Below are positions 8,742 through 19,445 of a stretch of 48,251 nt of DNA, in pieces. The notes below the pieces were generated by a model. The model was not told the DNA's origin, ran no database searches, and worked only from the letters and a program-made list of their open reading frames with translations. The first letter of the stretch is position 1; the number at the start of each line of letters is the position of its first letter. Source of the DNA: Russula earlei (Eukaryota > Basidiomycota > Agaricomycetes > Russulales > Russulaceae). The stretch spans positions 1 to 48,251 of the forward strand of contig JAGFNK010000406.1 of the NCBI GenBank assembly GCA_025769875.1, given 5' to 3'. Made by a program: the position numbers and the translations under genes.

Positions 8742-9329
8742 TGTTACCGAGTGGTTTGGGGTCCGGAAGATGCCGGAACACCTGAACTATGGACTGCATC
8801 GTTTGCATTATGCGTGCGTCAGATCTTGATCGTTTATGTTCCTTGATATCACATTCGGAGCGCGTTGATCGTATCTTTCAGAAGATGTACTGAAGAAGCA
8901 ATGAGTAGCATTGCTTCTGTCCCAGATGTTCCTGTACCGCCACGTACGTCGATTCCTTGATTGGGGAAGCACTTAATGCTTCCAGCACCGAGATCGTTTA
9001 CATAGAAGCAACCTCGCTTCTATGAGCCATGTTTTGCTTCTATAGCACCGACTAGTACTACAGTAGTACAAACCTTATCCCTGTAGGGCTATATAAAGCC
9101 CCCAGTCGTAACAGTTGAGCCCTAAGCTCGACTTAGTTTGCCAATCCCAAACAGTTGACTCCTACCCCGTCTGCAGAGCCCCTCTCATCTTGTTGTCATA
9201 CTCTAGAAGGATCTAACACTCCTTCCCCTCCACGAGTATTGCTTGCTTGACTCAAGCATATCTGCATTGGTAGGACGCGTTTATAGACGCGACCATTGAT
9301 CTTATTTAAGGCACTTTGGAGCCTTAACA
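8742..9329 (+). repeat. 3' LTR of G1 copy 1
   Basis: It is 588 bp and identical by eye to 691-1278. CTCAC (9330-9334) follows and repeats 686-690. Confidence 0.97.
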
Positions 9330-10001
9330 CTCACCTTCACCTAGCCCATTCTCTTGCTCTTGAGGTTGAACATGCCATTTGCCAACATCTTCAAGTCCAT
9401 TGTCCAGCGCACTCTGCTCATGGTCACTTTATGGGTGAGTTTTCTGTCTTTCAGTTGCAATTCAAAACTGATTCACTTACCAGTGGTTCCACGGCACAAT
9501 CTCGGTGCAGGATGAGCACCATGATGCTGCAACCGGGCAAGCTCGATACCTCAAGTTCGAGCTTTCATTTGGGCAGCATGCCGACCATTCAGGTGGGAAG
9601 GTGGATGAGGGTTGTCGACTGCAAGGCAGTCTTTCTGAGGAATCTGGGGAGAACGCAAACTGACACCACACGTATAACCAGTCAAATAAAAAAGAGTTAG
9701 GCCCCTTTTACCAACCAAGAATTCTTGAATCTTGAACTTGAATTTGGATTTTGGGATTTTCTGGGAGTGACAGGAGTGACAGGAGTGATGTAAGTGATAT
9801 GATGTATATAATAAATTAATATGCATTTTTTTTGTTGTCATTTGCATATTCACATATATGGGTTACACATGATGTGTCAGCATCAAACTCAGAGTTGAGC
9901 AGTCCAACTTGAGCTCAACATCTGGGTGCTTGCAGCCCCATTTTCACCAGAGCTGCACATACAAAATTTGCACAAAGATGACACATTGGTGACACATATT
10001 C
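9330..10001. other. Unassigned sequence, possible exon remnants
   Basis: Apart from the target duplication I recognise no family. A plus-strand frame across 9340-9430 and another across 9480-9660 are open and are separated by a stretch with intron-like GTGAGT and TTTCAG/ACCAG signals (about 9433-9482). The splice phases I tried do not join the frames. A short tandem repeat of GAGTGACAG lies near 9765-9788. A degraded captured gene fragment is possible but unsupported. Confidence 0.3.
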
Positions 10002-10290
10002 TGTCATGAACCATTCTCCAGAGAGGGCCCTTGAGGGACCCTTCCTTATAAGAGGAAACCCAGTCCCCATGGTCTTTCCCTGTTCACACGGACAAAAGGG
10101 GTGAGTAGAGGTGTCCACAATATCACACACGCATTGTCGTGTGAGCAATTCTCGGCACAATTGACATACAGCAAGCCCCACTTAATGGCAACCCTTTTAG
10201 CAATAAAGGACAGTATTATAGCCTCCCTAAGGACCCTTTAGGACAACCCTAAGTGCCCTACAATAGGCACTAACACAATACTAAGGACCG
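10002..10290 (-). repeat. Truncated reverse copy of the LTR seen as a solo LTR at 23910-24871
   Basis: Read on the minus strand, this ends in GGTTCATGACA, the same terminus as the solo LTR at 24871. It follows that LTR backwards through its CACCCC/GGGGTG, GGCACAA/TTGTGCC and CTAAGGACC/GGTCCTTAG landmarks until about 10290. The rest of the LTR is missing. Confidence 0.75.
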
Positions 10291-10994
10291 GTTGGAAAAG
10301 GGAGAAATGCACACATGCATATAACCCCCTCTTGCTGTCATTGAATTGCTTGGGGAAAGGGGAAGACCTAGGGAGGCATGATCAGTGAGCTGGGAAGCAC
10401 AGAGAAAGGGAAAATGAAAAAAATGAACCCAAAAAAGAAATGCACATGGGCCCTTGGCTTGTCAAGGTGAAGTTTGAGGTGCATGGGAAAGAGAGGGGTG
10501 GGGGAAAGATTTTTGCACCAAGGTGAGAACATGAGAGAAATGTTTACAACATGAGCAAAGCATGAAATAGAGGGTAGGGGTGCACACCTTGGCAAACAAG
10601 CCATCATCAAGGTGTCTGCAGCATCACCACATGGCTGTCCATGGATTGTCATTCTGGGAGGTGAGGACTTGAGGGAATCCCCACATGAAGGGGAAGGGGA
10701 GGCCATTTGGTGCTTAATGGGAGTGGACAGTCAAAGGGGAAGCATCTGGGATGTGGAGGAGAGGAAGACACAAGGAAAAGGTGGGAGGGAAAGGGAGAGA
10801 CATGAACATGTTGCAGTTGTTGCTTGCTCAAAAAAAAAGGGCTTGCTTGGGCTTGTTGGAAACATTTTTCATGGCTTAGCAACATTACAACAGCTGGGGC
10901 AGGGGAAGCTGAGGTGACAGTTGTGGTTGGCACTGTTGGTGCTGAAATGAAGATGGTGGGCAAGGCCATGATGGAGGCTGGTGCTGCATTACAC
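10291..10994. other. Unassigned purine-rich sequence
   Basis: About 700 bases with long purine runs on the plus strand and only short weak frames. I see no domain or repeat shared with other parts of the window. Confidence 0.4.
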
Positions 10995-11352
10995 AAGTCA
11001 AAGATAATAACATTGCACATGATAATTCTTGGGTCAAAACAACTATTGGGCTATCTCAACACAGCCCATGGGTGCAAATTGAGGGGGATAATAGAAAGAT
11101 AGACCATGATTCTAAGTTGTAACTTGTGTCATATAGATGTGCAGGCTGCCTGTGTCCAGCTTCACCAAATCTTGCTCAAATTGCACAAAAAAGGTGGGGT
11201 TTCCTAGCCCTCATTGAGAAAATTCAGGGAATGTAAGTTCTATTGAAATTGGTGCAAAATTGAAGGAGATATTTGCATTGCATGTTGAGGGCAGCTTTTG
11301 CACTAAATTTGTGGTTTTTTGAGCTCTGCCAACTGCACTGAAAATGGCAATA
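10995..11352. mobile_element. Old right end of a Tc1-like element of the TTGCCG family
   Basis: This is a diverged copy of the ~350-bp outer arm found at about 32530-32877 and 36635-36974. It ends CACTGAAAATGGCAA at 11350, followed by TA (11351-11352). Several CG dinucleotides of the younger copies are TG or CA here. No partner arm or transposase is visible next to it. Confidence 0.75.
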
Positions 11353-11365
11353 ACTCACAGAGATG

Positions 11366-11815
11366 TGTTGAGATCAGCACTGGCCTGAGCCCCAGGTGTG
11401 TTGTGATGCAATCACAACTCTGATGCATTGATGCATCAGATCATCCAGACTGGGTGTAAGGTGAGCCATATCACTGGCCTCAGAACCATGTGTGGACTGC
11501 ACGTGATGTGTGATGCTTGGCCTCCTCCCACACCTTGCCTCCTTCCTTGCATCGCATCGCCCAGTCCTCACCACCAACCACATGCGCACGCCATGCCTCG
11601 GCACACGTGACACATTCATGTCTCAGGCCTTTCACCATGGCCTTGACCATCTCGACTAGTCTCGATTCTCTTTCATGCCTATCTCCCTTTCATGCCTTTC
11701 ATCCTTAGTACTTCTCTCCTGTATATAAAACACCTAGCTACTCTGTAGTAATAAAAAAAGGGAGGAATACAGTCTTCTTGAGTTCCCCTTACCTTCAGTC
11801 AGAAACTTCCACACA
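11366..11815 (+). repeat. Probable 5' LTR of a Ty1/copia remnant
   Basis: It begins TGTTGAGATCAGCACTGGCC, and about the first 90 bases match the LTR start at 13084. TATATAAAA lies at 11722-11730, followed by a pyrimidine-rich leader. The right end near 11815 is not exact. Beyond the first 90 bases the two LTRs differ, so they may come from different subfamily members. Confidence 0.6.
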
Positions 11816-11962
11816 TGAGTGATCTTGCTCTCCTCTCCTCTCCTTCTCTTCTCCCTTCCTCCTCCTTACATTCCTCTTGCTCTTGGGTCAAGACAACCAT
11901 CTTGGATCGCTGTCCAGCCCCATGAACTCTGCACGCCCTGGTTTGGCTCGCTTCAAGACAAA

Positions 11963-13050
11963 GTCTGTCAATTAAAGAAGGCTCTCTATGGCCTCCAACA
12001 AGCCTCGCATGCATGGAACTTGCAGTTCCATGGAATGCTCACTGGGCTCAGCTTCATGTGCATGCACTCAGATGCTGGAATTTATCATCACCAAGACACA
12101 GGGGAAACCATAATCATTATCCTCTATGTTGATGATGTCACCATCTTAGGTGATTCACTCCCACTGATTGCAGATATTAAGAAGTCATTGTCCACACACT
12201 ATGAAATGACTGATCTAGGTGAGATTGAGTCCTATCTTGGGATTCACGTTATGCGCAATTGCTCAGCTAAGTGGCTAGACATTGATCAATCTAGATACAT
12301 CTCAGAGATCATCAATGGCTTTGGGATGGCAGATTCCAATCCAGTCCACACTCTGCTGCCCTCCAGGGCAGAAGTCCACTTGGTCAAGCACTCTGGAAAG
12401 GCAACGCCTGACAAAATAAAACACTTTCAATGTATTATTGGCAGCCTTCTCTATGTGCAGATTGGGAGAAGACCAGACATATCATTTGCAGTCACTTGAC
12501 TTGCCCAATACTCATCTAATCCCTCATCACAACATCTACACCTTGCTAAATATTTGCTATCTTATCTTAACAGCACTTTACATTTAAAGCTGCATTATGA
12601 TGGTGCACACAATAGCGGACTACACAGGTACTCTGACTCTAGCCTCAGAGACAATGCAGATGACTTTTGTTCCACCTCGGGCTATGTCTTCCTACTATCC
12701 AGTGCTGCAATCTCTTGGTCATCATGCAAACAGAAGACTGTTGCCCAAAGTACCACTCAAGCCAAATATATAGCATTAGCCCCTCCTTCTCCAAGATTGG
12801 CTACCAGATCTCCAATCTGATTCCAGTTCATGGTGATAACAAAGGCACAGTTGATCTCACACTCAATCCAGTCACCGGAAGATGATCACAACATATCCCT
12901 ATCAAGCATCACACCATTCACCAATATATTGAACATGGACTGATCACACTGATCCATACACCTACAGGAGAGATGCTTGCTGATGGTCTCACCAAGCCGC
13001 TTGCTCATGCGTTGCTTTGGACCTTTGTTGATGGTTTAAGTCTCCTTTGA
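11963..13050 (+). pseudogene. Ty1/copia Pol remnant: reverse transcriptase and RNase H
   Basis: This is the 3' part of a copia pol gene; gag, protease and integrase are missing. The RT is recognised by LKKALYGLQQ near the start, YVDD at 12125-12136 and GEIESYLGIHV. RNase H is recognised by TSGYVFLL, ISWSSCKQ and, later, a MLADGLTKPL-type copia C-terminus. TGA stops interrupt the frame at 12497-12499 and 12883-12885, both at positions where family members usually have other residues. The frame changes near 12785. It ends with TGA at 13048-13050, shortly before a purine tract and the LTR start at 13084. It cannot make an active enzyme. Confidence 0.9.
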
Positions 13051-13083
13051 TCTGATCTACTGACTGTCCTAATCACGGGGGAA

Positions 13084-13540
13084 TGTTGATATCAGCACTG
13101 GCCTGAGCCCCAGGTGTGTTGTGATGCAATCACAACCTTGATGCATTGACACATTGGATCACCCGGACCAGGCATTACCGGCTTCAGCTCATATGCTGCA
13201 GCACATGTTAGAGACACTGATTAGATGATTTTGGACAATCGGTAGCTGGTTACCACTGATCCTCGGACATACTTAGTGATCCATAATGGTAGTTAGCTGC
13301 ACTGCACTAGGTGGCAGTCTGAGGTACTTAAGAATGCCACAAAGCATGTAGATCACTTCAGTTTTGTATCAACCAAACTGAAGTGAGTATTTAGTCTATG
13401 ATATCTTATCACTCTGTACTGATAATGCATTGTAGCTATTGTCTGATAGGTATATATTTAATATCATTTTTATATCAACCAAACTGAACCATTGTCTGAT
13501 AGATCTGCCTGCAATCTTATTATCTGCTGCTATCTAATCA
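13084..13540 (+). repeat. Probable 3' LTR of the copia remnant
   Basis: It begins TGTTGATATCAGCACTGGCC right after the purine-rich ACGGGGGAA. The first ~90 bases match 11366-11455. The right end is placed near 13540 because hAT-like coding sequence resumes there; no target duplication was found. Short duplications (ATCAACCAAACTGAA, ATTGTCTGATAG) lie near its end. Confidence 0.5.
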
Positions 13541-14104
13541 CACACACTGCACATCTTTAACAAGATGTCACATTTCAGTGCTGTTAACCACTTGACTGTC
13601 ACATTGTGAATATACATCATGATATCATCTGTACTTGGCAAGTCAACTTTCTTGCCTTTTGGTTGCATTGAAACTAAGCAGTTGCAGAATGTGGGTTTAG
13701 TGGCAACAACAAGTGCCTGTGTCATGGTTCATCATCATCAACTCCTGTCATAGTCCACCTTTGCTGATGTCTTACCTGGTCATCACAGGCAATAAATTGA
13801 GCTACAGCATGTATCACACTGTCTCACATGAATTCAGGCAGATCCTCTGCCATTTTGAGGTGTCTGTCCAGTGTTGCCTGTGTCATTCTCCCCAGCTTCA
13901 GTTCAGTTTTGGCCTCCTCCATCTGCTTCCATATGGCACAAGGGATTGAAAAATGGTTCTCTGGTATCTTCACATCTTTACACCTTTGCTTATAGAGTTC
14001 ATAGTGTTGTCTGACATGAGCACAACAACTTGAGTTGCTACCTTTTCTACTGCATTAAAGGTAGGCTAATACTCACTTGCAGGGCTTGCACCATTGTCCA
14101 TTTA
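13534..14104 (-). pseudogene. hAT-type transposase remnant, part 2 (C-terminal side of BED finger and beyond)
   Basis: Read on the minus strand, this contains BED-finger-like HYELYKQRCKD. Then come a charged linker, SVIHAVAQFIACDDQ, NCLVSMQPKGKK and VDLPSTDDIMMYIHN, a pattern I associate with fungal hAT transposases upstream of their catalytic core. The frame is broken by stops and shifts, and the gene ends at the copia LTR near 13540, so the catalytic core is absent. Its 5' half is 17809-18380 on the same strand. The two halves were separated by the element at 14105-17808. If that element and one TA are removed, the reading frame runs on through a C-X2-C pair (QWCKPC) that completes the BED finger. 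The superfamily name rests on motif memory only. Confidence 0.55.
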
Positions 14105-14757
14105 CTGTCGTTTTCACGTGACCTTGCACTTGCCATTTTTGGATGTCATTTCAAGTGTGAAATCAAAACTGCTATATCTCAACAGTTTCTCAACAGATTG
14201 CCTTGAAACTTTGACAGTAGAACCTTATATACTGTATCTAGGTGCAGCTAAAATATGGGAGCATAATATTCAGTTCTTGAAATGTCGATTTTCGGGTGCT
14301 GACATGGGTGCAAAACTTTGAACTGCCATATCTCAACTGTTTCTCAATCGATTGACTTGAAACTTCGACAATGGGATCTCATGTACTGTATCTAGGTGCG
14401 GCCCAAGAGTTGGGGTCTAATTCTTAGTTCTTGAAGTTTCGATTTTTGGGTATGATCTGAGTGCGAAATTTCGAACTGCCACATCTCAACCATTTCTCAA
14501 TAGATTGCCTTGAAACTTGGATAGTAGAACCTTATATACTGTGTCTAGGTGCAGCTAAAATATGGGAGCCTAGTGTTCCATTCCTGAAGTTTTGATTTTT
14601 GGGTGCCAATCTGCATGCGAAATTTTGAACTGCCATATCTCAACTATTTCTCAATGGATTGGCTTGAAACTTGGACAGTATCATCTCATGTACTGTATCT
14701 AGATACAGCCAAATAATGGGTTTCACTTGTTGAATTTTCACGTTTTGGGGTGCTGAC
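14105..14757 (+). repeat. Left inverted arm with four ~154-bp tandem units
   Basis: The shared motif TATCTCAAC recurs near 14175, 14329, 14482 and 14636, about 154 bases apart. Each unit also carries a CTTGAAACTT motif, a TACTGTATCTAGGTGCAGC-like motif and a GATTTTTGGGTGC-like motif. Units differ by point changes. Confidence 0.85.
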
Positions 14758-16739
14758 CAACCCCGAGCATGATAGGATATCCCTACACATGACTATTTAC
14801 AGCTGTAGCGCGCAACCACAGCAAGGAAAATACAGCAAGACAGACAGAAAACATCACTGGCAGGACGATAGCAGGTCTCCGGACTGTAGCGCTGCCAGGT
14901 CGGGCACGCGGAGTCCAGTGGGGCTTGATCTGAGGGCAGGTAGGAGCGGAAGGGAGCAGGGGAGAGCAAGGTCGTGCCCTGGAACGCAACGCACGCGCGC
15001 GCGAGAGAGAGGGTGTGTGTGTGTTCTCGAGGGAATGGTTCACACAGGCAGACGAGACGTTTTAACGCAGAGGCAAAAGCTCCCTCCTATTCGAGACTGT
15101 AGCTACTAGCCTTAAATACTGTAGAAGAAAGGTGGGGTGAGAACTAGGTAATCAAAAACATGGATGAGAAGACAATGGCATAAGAATCCTACTGCTCCAA
15201 CTGCGAGTCCGTGAGCGTGGGGTGGTGCGGCGAGGATGACAGGGCGAGGCGCTGTGGGCAGCAAGCCCTCGGATCGAGTGGCGATGACGTCTGTGCGTGC
15301 GTCATCCGAGTCCGTACGTATGCGCGTGGTGGGGGCAAGGATGATGCTTGAGAGACGATGACGAAAGGGGCGAGAGTGGGATTGAAAGGGAGTCGACGAC
15401 GGACGAGAGCGATATGACGAAAGGGTGGGGAGCATGAAGCAGACAAAGATACTAGTGGCGCAGGGGATGGATGTAGATGAGGGAGCGCGAGGCGTGGGTG
15501 AAGTCGGAGGCGATCGAGCTGAGGTGTCGTCGCTGTTCCTGGGCGTAGAGTGTGCGATGCGAGGGAATGACGTCGAGAGGAGGCCGTGAGAGGTAAGTGA
15601 AAAGAGGGAAAGGAATGACGATAGTTGGAGGGATGATAGGAGGGGAAGGGAGACGAGAGACAAAGGGAAAGGAAGACGTGTGGGCGAGGGATGCGAGGGA
15701 GGTGGGGGCAAGTGCAAGTCATGTGAGTTTCCCAGTCAGCAGGCTCAGACACCTTACAGGACTGCTTAGAGGAGGTTTTGCATACCGTCAGGGAATTTGA
15801 GGACATGGGGTGCCATGGCATCTGATGGACCCTTCAGTTTTTTGGATGGTCGAAGTCTTGACCTGGGGTCTGGAGAAGGCGACCTCGTGTGACTTTGCGG
15901 TTTGCTTGCTTTCGCCACTCTCCTACAACGGCGGCATAAGAATGAAATAAGCTGAAAGGGTGTTTGCATTGACTTGCCTTGGCAGCCCGTTGAATGGCGA
16001 CATCAGCCAACCCACAGCAGTACCTCCCAGGGTGCCATGAGGCTGGAAGCTGGGAGCCCACTGCCATCGTCGTCCTCGTCTGACGAGTCTGCGCTCATTG
16101 TAGTTGATATTGGGAAGGGCCTCATTAGAAGGGCACACTTGGGTTCATGGGGCCGGACAAGGACTGACCTTGCTCGACTCAGCGCAGGTCAATGTGTCGC
16201 CCCGGAAGCAAACAGGGTTAAAGGAAAATCTGTCATGGGTGGACATCAGGGAGAATGTCACCAGTCCTCCTGCCATTGCAAGGGGCATGAAGGAATCGAG
16301 CAGGGGCGAGAGGGGGGGTTCTGTATCCAAGTTATCGGTGGACGCTTTGCCTTGAGGTTGAGGTTGGGAGGTGGCACGATGACGCGCTCTTGCGTCTGGC
16401 ACCGGGACCACCAGCGGCAACAAGCATGGAGCTGCGGCAACTGCTTGTGGGATCAACAGGAGAATGATTTATAACTCGAGTCAGCACAGTTCGCGGCTGT
16501 CAGGGAGGGACGGTGAGGACGCACGCGTATGATTTGGTGTATGTTTGCCACGTTCCTTGGCTTGACATCTCCGCGGAGGCTCAGGCGAGGTGACACGCTC
16601 ATTTGGGTGCCTATGGGTGATATTGGAAGGCTCCACGACCTTGTGAGAGTGTGAGCGGAAGATGTGCGAGCGGAAGATGGTGGCGAGGGGGATGATCATA
16701 GTATGGAGGAAGGCCCATGACTGGGGATGAACAAGTTAC
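14758..16739. other. Interior of the P450-bearing element, unidentified
   Basis: A simple-sequence block of (GC)n, (GA)n and (GT)n type lies at about 14993-15024. On the minus strand a short frame starting with ATG at 16096-16098 encodes an acidic start (MSADSSDEDDDGSG) followed by a GT dinucleotide. This could be another captured exon. The longer frames at 15100-15820 are Ser/Pro/His/Arg-rich and look non-coding. I cannot assign a function to this stretch. Confidence 0.4.
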
Positions 16740-17268
16740 CTGTGAGATTCATTAACTCAGTAGCGATTGCTAGTGCATGCTCTGTCAGAGGATCTAGAGT
16801 GGAACCTGTCCATGTTGCGAACGATATTGTTACTGCAAGTAACACATGGCATCTATTAGACCCTCCACATAGAGGCAAAGACAAGAGATGTAGTTGCCTA
16901 CTTCAAGACAAACTGACCGACGAAGTTCAGCTGGGCTGATCGGCAATACTCCCTTCTTTGTTTGGTGATACATTGATCGAGGTAAGATGTGGGTTTCATA
17001 ATAAAAGACAGAGGAGTATCCTTGGATGGCCTTGAGGGAAAGTAGCTGCATGGCGATCCGTTGATGCTGTCGCCTGCAGAGGAAACATCATCCGCATGGC
17101 ACTGTTGTTGACCAGCAAGTCAATTCGTGCATTCGAAATCACGACAAAGAGCTGGTTACCCATCCAGATAGAGAAGAGTGGCCCATATATCCTTGACCAG
17201 GCTCGTAGAGTGTGCTCAGGATAAGAGCGAAGGAAGTAGTAACGAAGGAGCGGGCCGGGAGGGATCAT
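16740..17268 (-). pseudogene. Cytochrome P450 fragment (N-terminal third), captured
   Basis: On the minus strand, from ATG at 17268, it encodes the proline-rich hinge IPPGPLL and then WSRIYGPLFSIWMGNQLFVV, a typical P450 N-terminal sheet region. After LLVNNSA about 50 residues of the usual sequence are missing. It resumes with RIAMQLLSLKAIQGYSSV and GVLPISPA. An intron-like gap (16833-16901, GTAGGC..TTGCAG on the minus strand) is followed by TISFATWTGSTLDPLTEHAL and then LMNLTG. The heme-binding Cys region and the I-helix are absent, and there are frame changes, so it cannot encode an enzyme. Retained introns indicate capture from genomic DNA, not from mRNA. The parent would be a membrane-bound fungal monooxygenase. 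Confidence 0.85.
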
Positions 17269-17274
17269 ATGGAT

Positions 17275-17808
17275 ATGGCAGGTCCGAAATTTTGCATGCA
17301 GATCAGCACCCAAAAATCGAAATTTCAGGAACTGAACATTAGGCTCCCATATTTTAGCTGCACCTAGACACAGTATATAAGGTTCTACTGTCCAAGTTTC
17401 AAGGCAATCTATTGAGAAATGGTTGAGATATGGCAGTTCGAAATTTCGCACTCAGATCACACCCAAAAATCGAAACTTCAAGAACTAAGAATTAGACCCC
17501 AACTCTTGGGCTGCACCTAGATAAAGTACATGAGATCCCATTGTCGAAGTTTCAAGTCAATCGATTGAGAAACAGTTGAGATATGGCAGTTCAAAGTTTT
17601 GCACCCATGTCAGCACCCTGAAAATCGACATTTCAAGAACTGAATATTATGCTCCCATATTTTAGCTGCACCTAGATACAGTATATAAGGTTCTACTGTC
17701 AAAGTTTCAAGGCAATCTGTTGAGAAACTGTTGAGATATAGCAGTTTTGATTTCACACTTGAAATGACATCCAAAAATGGCAAGTGCAAGGTCACGTGAA
17801 AACGACAG
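17275..17808 (-). repeat. Right inverted arm with three ~155-bp units
   Basis: This is the reverse complement of the left arm. GAGATAT motifs recur near 17425, 17580 and 17735. One unit fewer than on the left remains in full. The P450 start codon lies only a few bases inside the arm. Confidence 0.85.
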
Positions 17809-18380
17809 TAACATCTTGGAGGTGTCCCCTTTTATAAATTTGACAGTTAGCCTGTCTGAAAGTATAGTCAACAGGTCCTTGGTACTGTCTTTCGTCATCA
17901 CAAGAGCCTCTAAAATCTTGCTGCAATGTTACTCCTCAAGATCATTGGGTTCCTGGCATATGAGTGAGTGATTGGCTTCCCTGTTTATATATGACCATAC
18001 CTCATCCCCAGTGTTGGTGTCCTCAGATTCCTCAAAATTGTCAAGTACCCTTACTCTCCCCCACACTGACTTTCTAGAAATGGTAATATCAATGAGATCA
18101 GATCAGAAAAAGTAACTGTCAGCTTTCAGGCACTTATACTACTCTATGTCAAGTCATTTTATGGCTGTTAAACCCTTCCTCAATGTTCAGCATTCAACTC
18201 TCATAACTCCCTCTTCTTCTGTAACATCATCTAAAAAACTGCACTGTGTTATGCACAGGGGGCACAGCACTTGAGGTAACTGGTCATGGTCATCAGTGGT
18301 CTTGACAGTGGTGCCAGTACTGTCCACATTCTGGGTGCTGTAGCATTTCACAGTAAAGTGAGGGAACAAAAAAACCCAAA
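17809..18380 (-). pseudogene. hAT-type transposase remnant, part 1 (N-terminal side)
   Basis: On the minus strand this reads an acidic stretch (VLDNFEESEDTNTGDEVW) and ILSDRLTVKFIKGDTSKM, which runs directly into the TA of the inserted element. Joined to 14103 downward, the frame continues into QWCKPC, so the insertion lies within the BED zinc-finger coding sequence. Further upstream the frame is broken by several stops and no start can be chosen. A CPLCITQC motif is present near 18240-18265. Assignment to hAT depends on the joined product; the N-terminal part alone matches nothing I recognise. Confidence 0.45.
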
Positions 18381-18653
18381 AACCCAAAAAGGCACCTGGT
18401 CAATGCATGAAATTGACCATGTGAGGGAAAACTGGTGTCAAAGTGAGCCACTCAAGGTTGAGCAGGAAACAGACATGGTGGCTACTTGTGCCATTCCATG
18501 GTCATTGTTGTGGTCATGGTCATTGCATTGTGGTTGCCATTGTGACAGTGATATTGTCATCACTGCTTGAGAGGAAAATGAAAGTAAAAAGGATAGAGAA
18601 AAATAGAGGGGAGAAACACACACATTTCACAGGGGGTAGAAGGTGGGGCAGTG
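18381..18653. other. Unassigned flank of gypsy copy 2
   Basis: Low-complexity sequence with repeated GTGGTCATGG-type words and an A-rich run. It does not match the Tc1-like arm found on the other side of gypsy copy 2, so copy 2 has no common flank. Confidence 0.4.
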
Positions 18654-19274
18654 TGTTACCAAGTGGTTTGGGGTCCGGAAGATGCTGGAACACCTGAACT
18701 AAGGACTGCACCATTTGCATCATGTGTGCATCAGATCTTGATCATTTATGTTTGTTGATATCGCGTTCGGAACGCGTTGATCGTATCTTTCTGAAGATGT
18801 ATTGAAGAAGCAATGAGTAGCATTGCTTCTGTTCCAGATGTTCCAGTACTTCCATGTATGTCACTTCCTTGATTAGGAAAGTACTTATGACACCGAGATT
18901 GCTACTAGGGAAGCACTTAATGCTTCCAGCACCAAGATCATTTACATAGAAGCAACCTCGCTTCTATGAGCCGCCTCTTGCTTCTATAGCACCAACCAGT
19001 ACTACAGTAGCATGAACCTTATCCCTGTAGGGCTATATAAAGCCCCCAGTCTGTAGCAGTTGAGCCCTAAGCTCGACTTAGTTTGCCAATACCAAACAGT
19101 TGACTCCTACCCCATCTGCAGAGCCCCTCTCATCTTGTTGCCATACTCTAGAAGGATCTAATACTCCTTCCCCTCCACAAGTATTGCTTGCTTGACTCAA
19201 GCATATCTGCATTGGTAGGATGTGTTCATAGACGCGACCATTGATCTTATTTAAGGCACTTTGGAGCCTTAACA
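18654..19274 (+). repeat. 5' LTR of G1 copy 2
   Basis: It begins TGTTACCAAG and ends TTAACA. Relative to the other G1 LTRs it carries about 33 extra bases around 18880-18915, formed by a partial duplication of the region next to the GAAGCACTTAATGCTTCC palindrome. Confidence 0.95.
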
Positions 19275-19445
19275 TAAGTCGAGCTTCTATCACAGACATC
19301 ACTGTGAAAGTGAACCAGAAATAGGCAGGAAGCCTTAGGACTAGGATCTAGTCATCATACGGTCAGCAACCTACGCTGAAGTACTCAAGGGAGAGAATCT
19401 ATACAGACCTCTCCACAACAAGAAGAAGGTGTACTACATGACTCT

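Larger units (their letters stand above)
691..9329 (+). mobile_element. Full-length Ty3/gypsy chromovirus (G1 copy 1)
   Basis: The element is 8639 bp long, with two 588-bp LTRs that I read as identical. It is flanked by the 5-bp direct repeat CTCAC at 686-690 and 9330-9334. The order is LTR, primer site, leader, gag with CCHC knuckle, protease, reverse transcriptase, RNase H, integrase, chromodomain, a long C-terminal extension, polypurine tract and LTR. The domain order (RT and RNase H before integrase) and the chromodomain place it among Ty3/gypsy chromoviruses. Identical LTRs and a perfect duplication imply a very recent insertion. Even so, two single-base insertions relative to copy 2 (near 2548 and 7972) break gag and the pol extension. 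Confidence 0.97.
14105..17808. mobile_element. Inverted-repeat element carrying host gene fragments, inserted in a hAT gene
   Basis: The two ends are inverted copies (CTGTCGTTTTCACGTGACC at the left, its complement at the right), each flanked by TA (14103-14104 and 17809-17810). The left arm runs to about 14757 and the right arm from about 17275. Both are built from ~154-bp units. No transposase is visible inside, so it looks non-autonomous. The interior holds a cytochrome P450 fragment on the minus strand and other unidentified sequence. TA target duplication suggests mobilisation by a Tc1/mariner-type enzyme (inference). Removing the element restores the frame of the surrounding hAT gene. 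Confidence 0.8.

Noticed and set aside
9335..9700. Possible two-exon host gene
   Set aside because: Splice-like signals exist, but none of the phases joins the open stretches; kept only as unassigned.
10612..10917. Frame of 101 codons in purine-rich DNA
   Set aside because: Gly/Glu/Arg-biased, no motif, opposite strand equally open.
14105..14757. Regularly spaced repeats that might suggest a CRISPR array
   Set aside because: Units are ~154 bp, imperfect, without unique spacers, and repeated inverted at the other end. This is transposon arm structure.
14993..15024. GC/GA/GT dinucleotide block
   Set aside because: Simple sequence; no evidence of function.
15112..15821. Overlapping minus-strand frames of about 200 codons
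   Set aside because: Ser/Pro/Leu/Arg-rich in several frames at once, with no domain or motif. No coding evidence.
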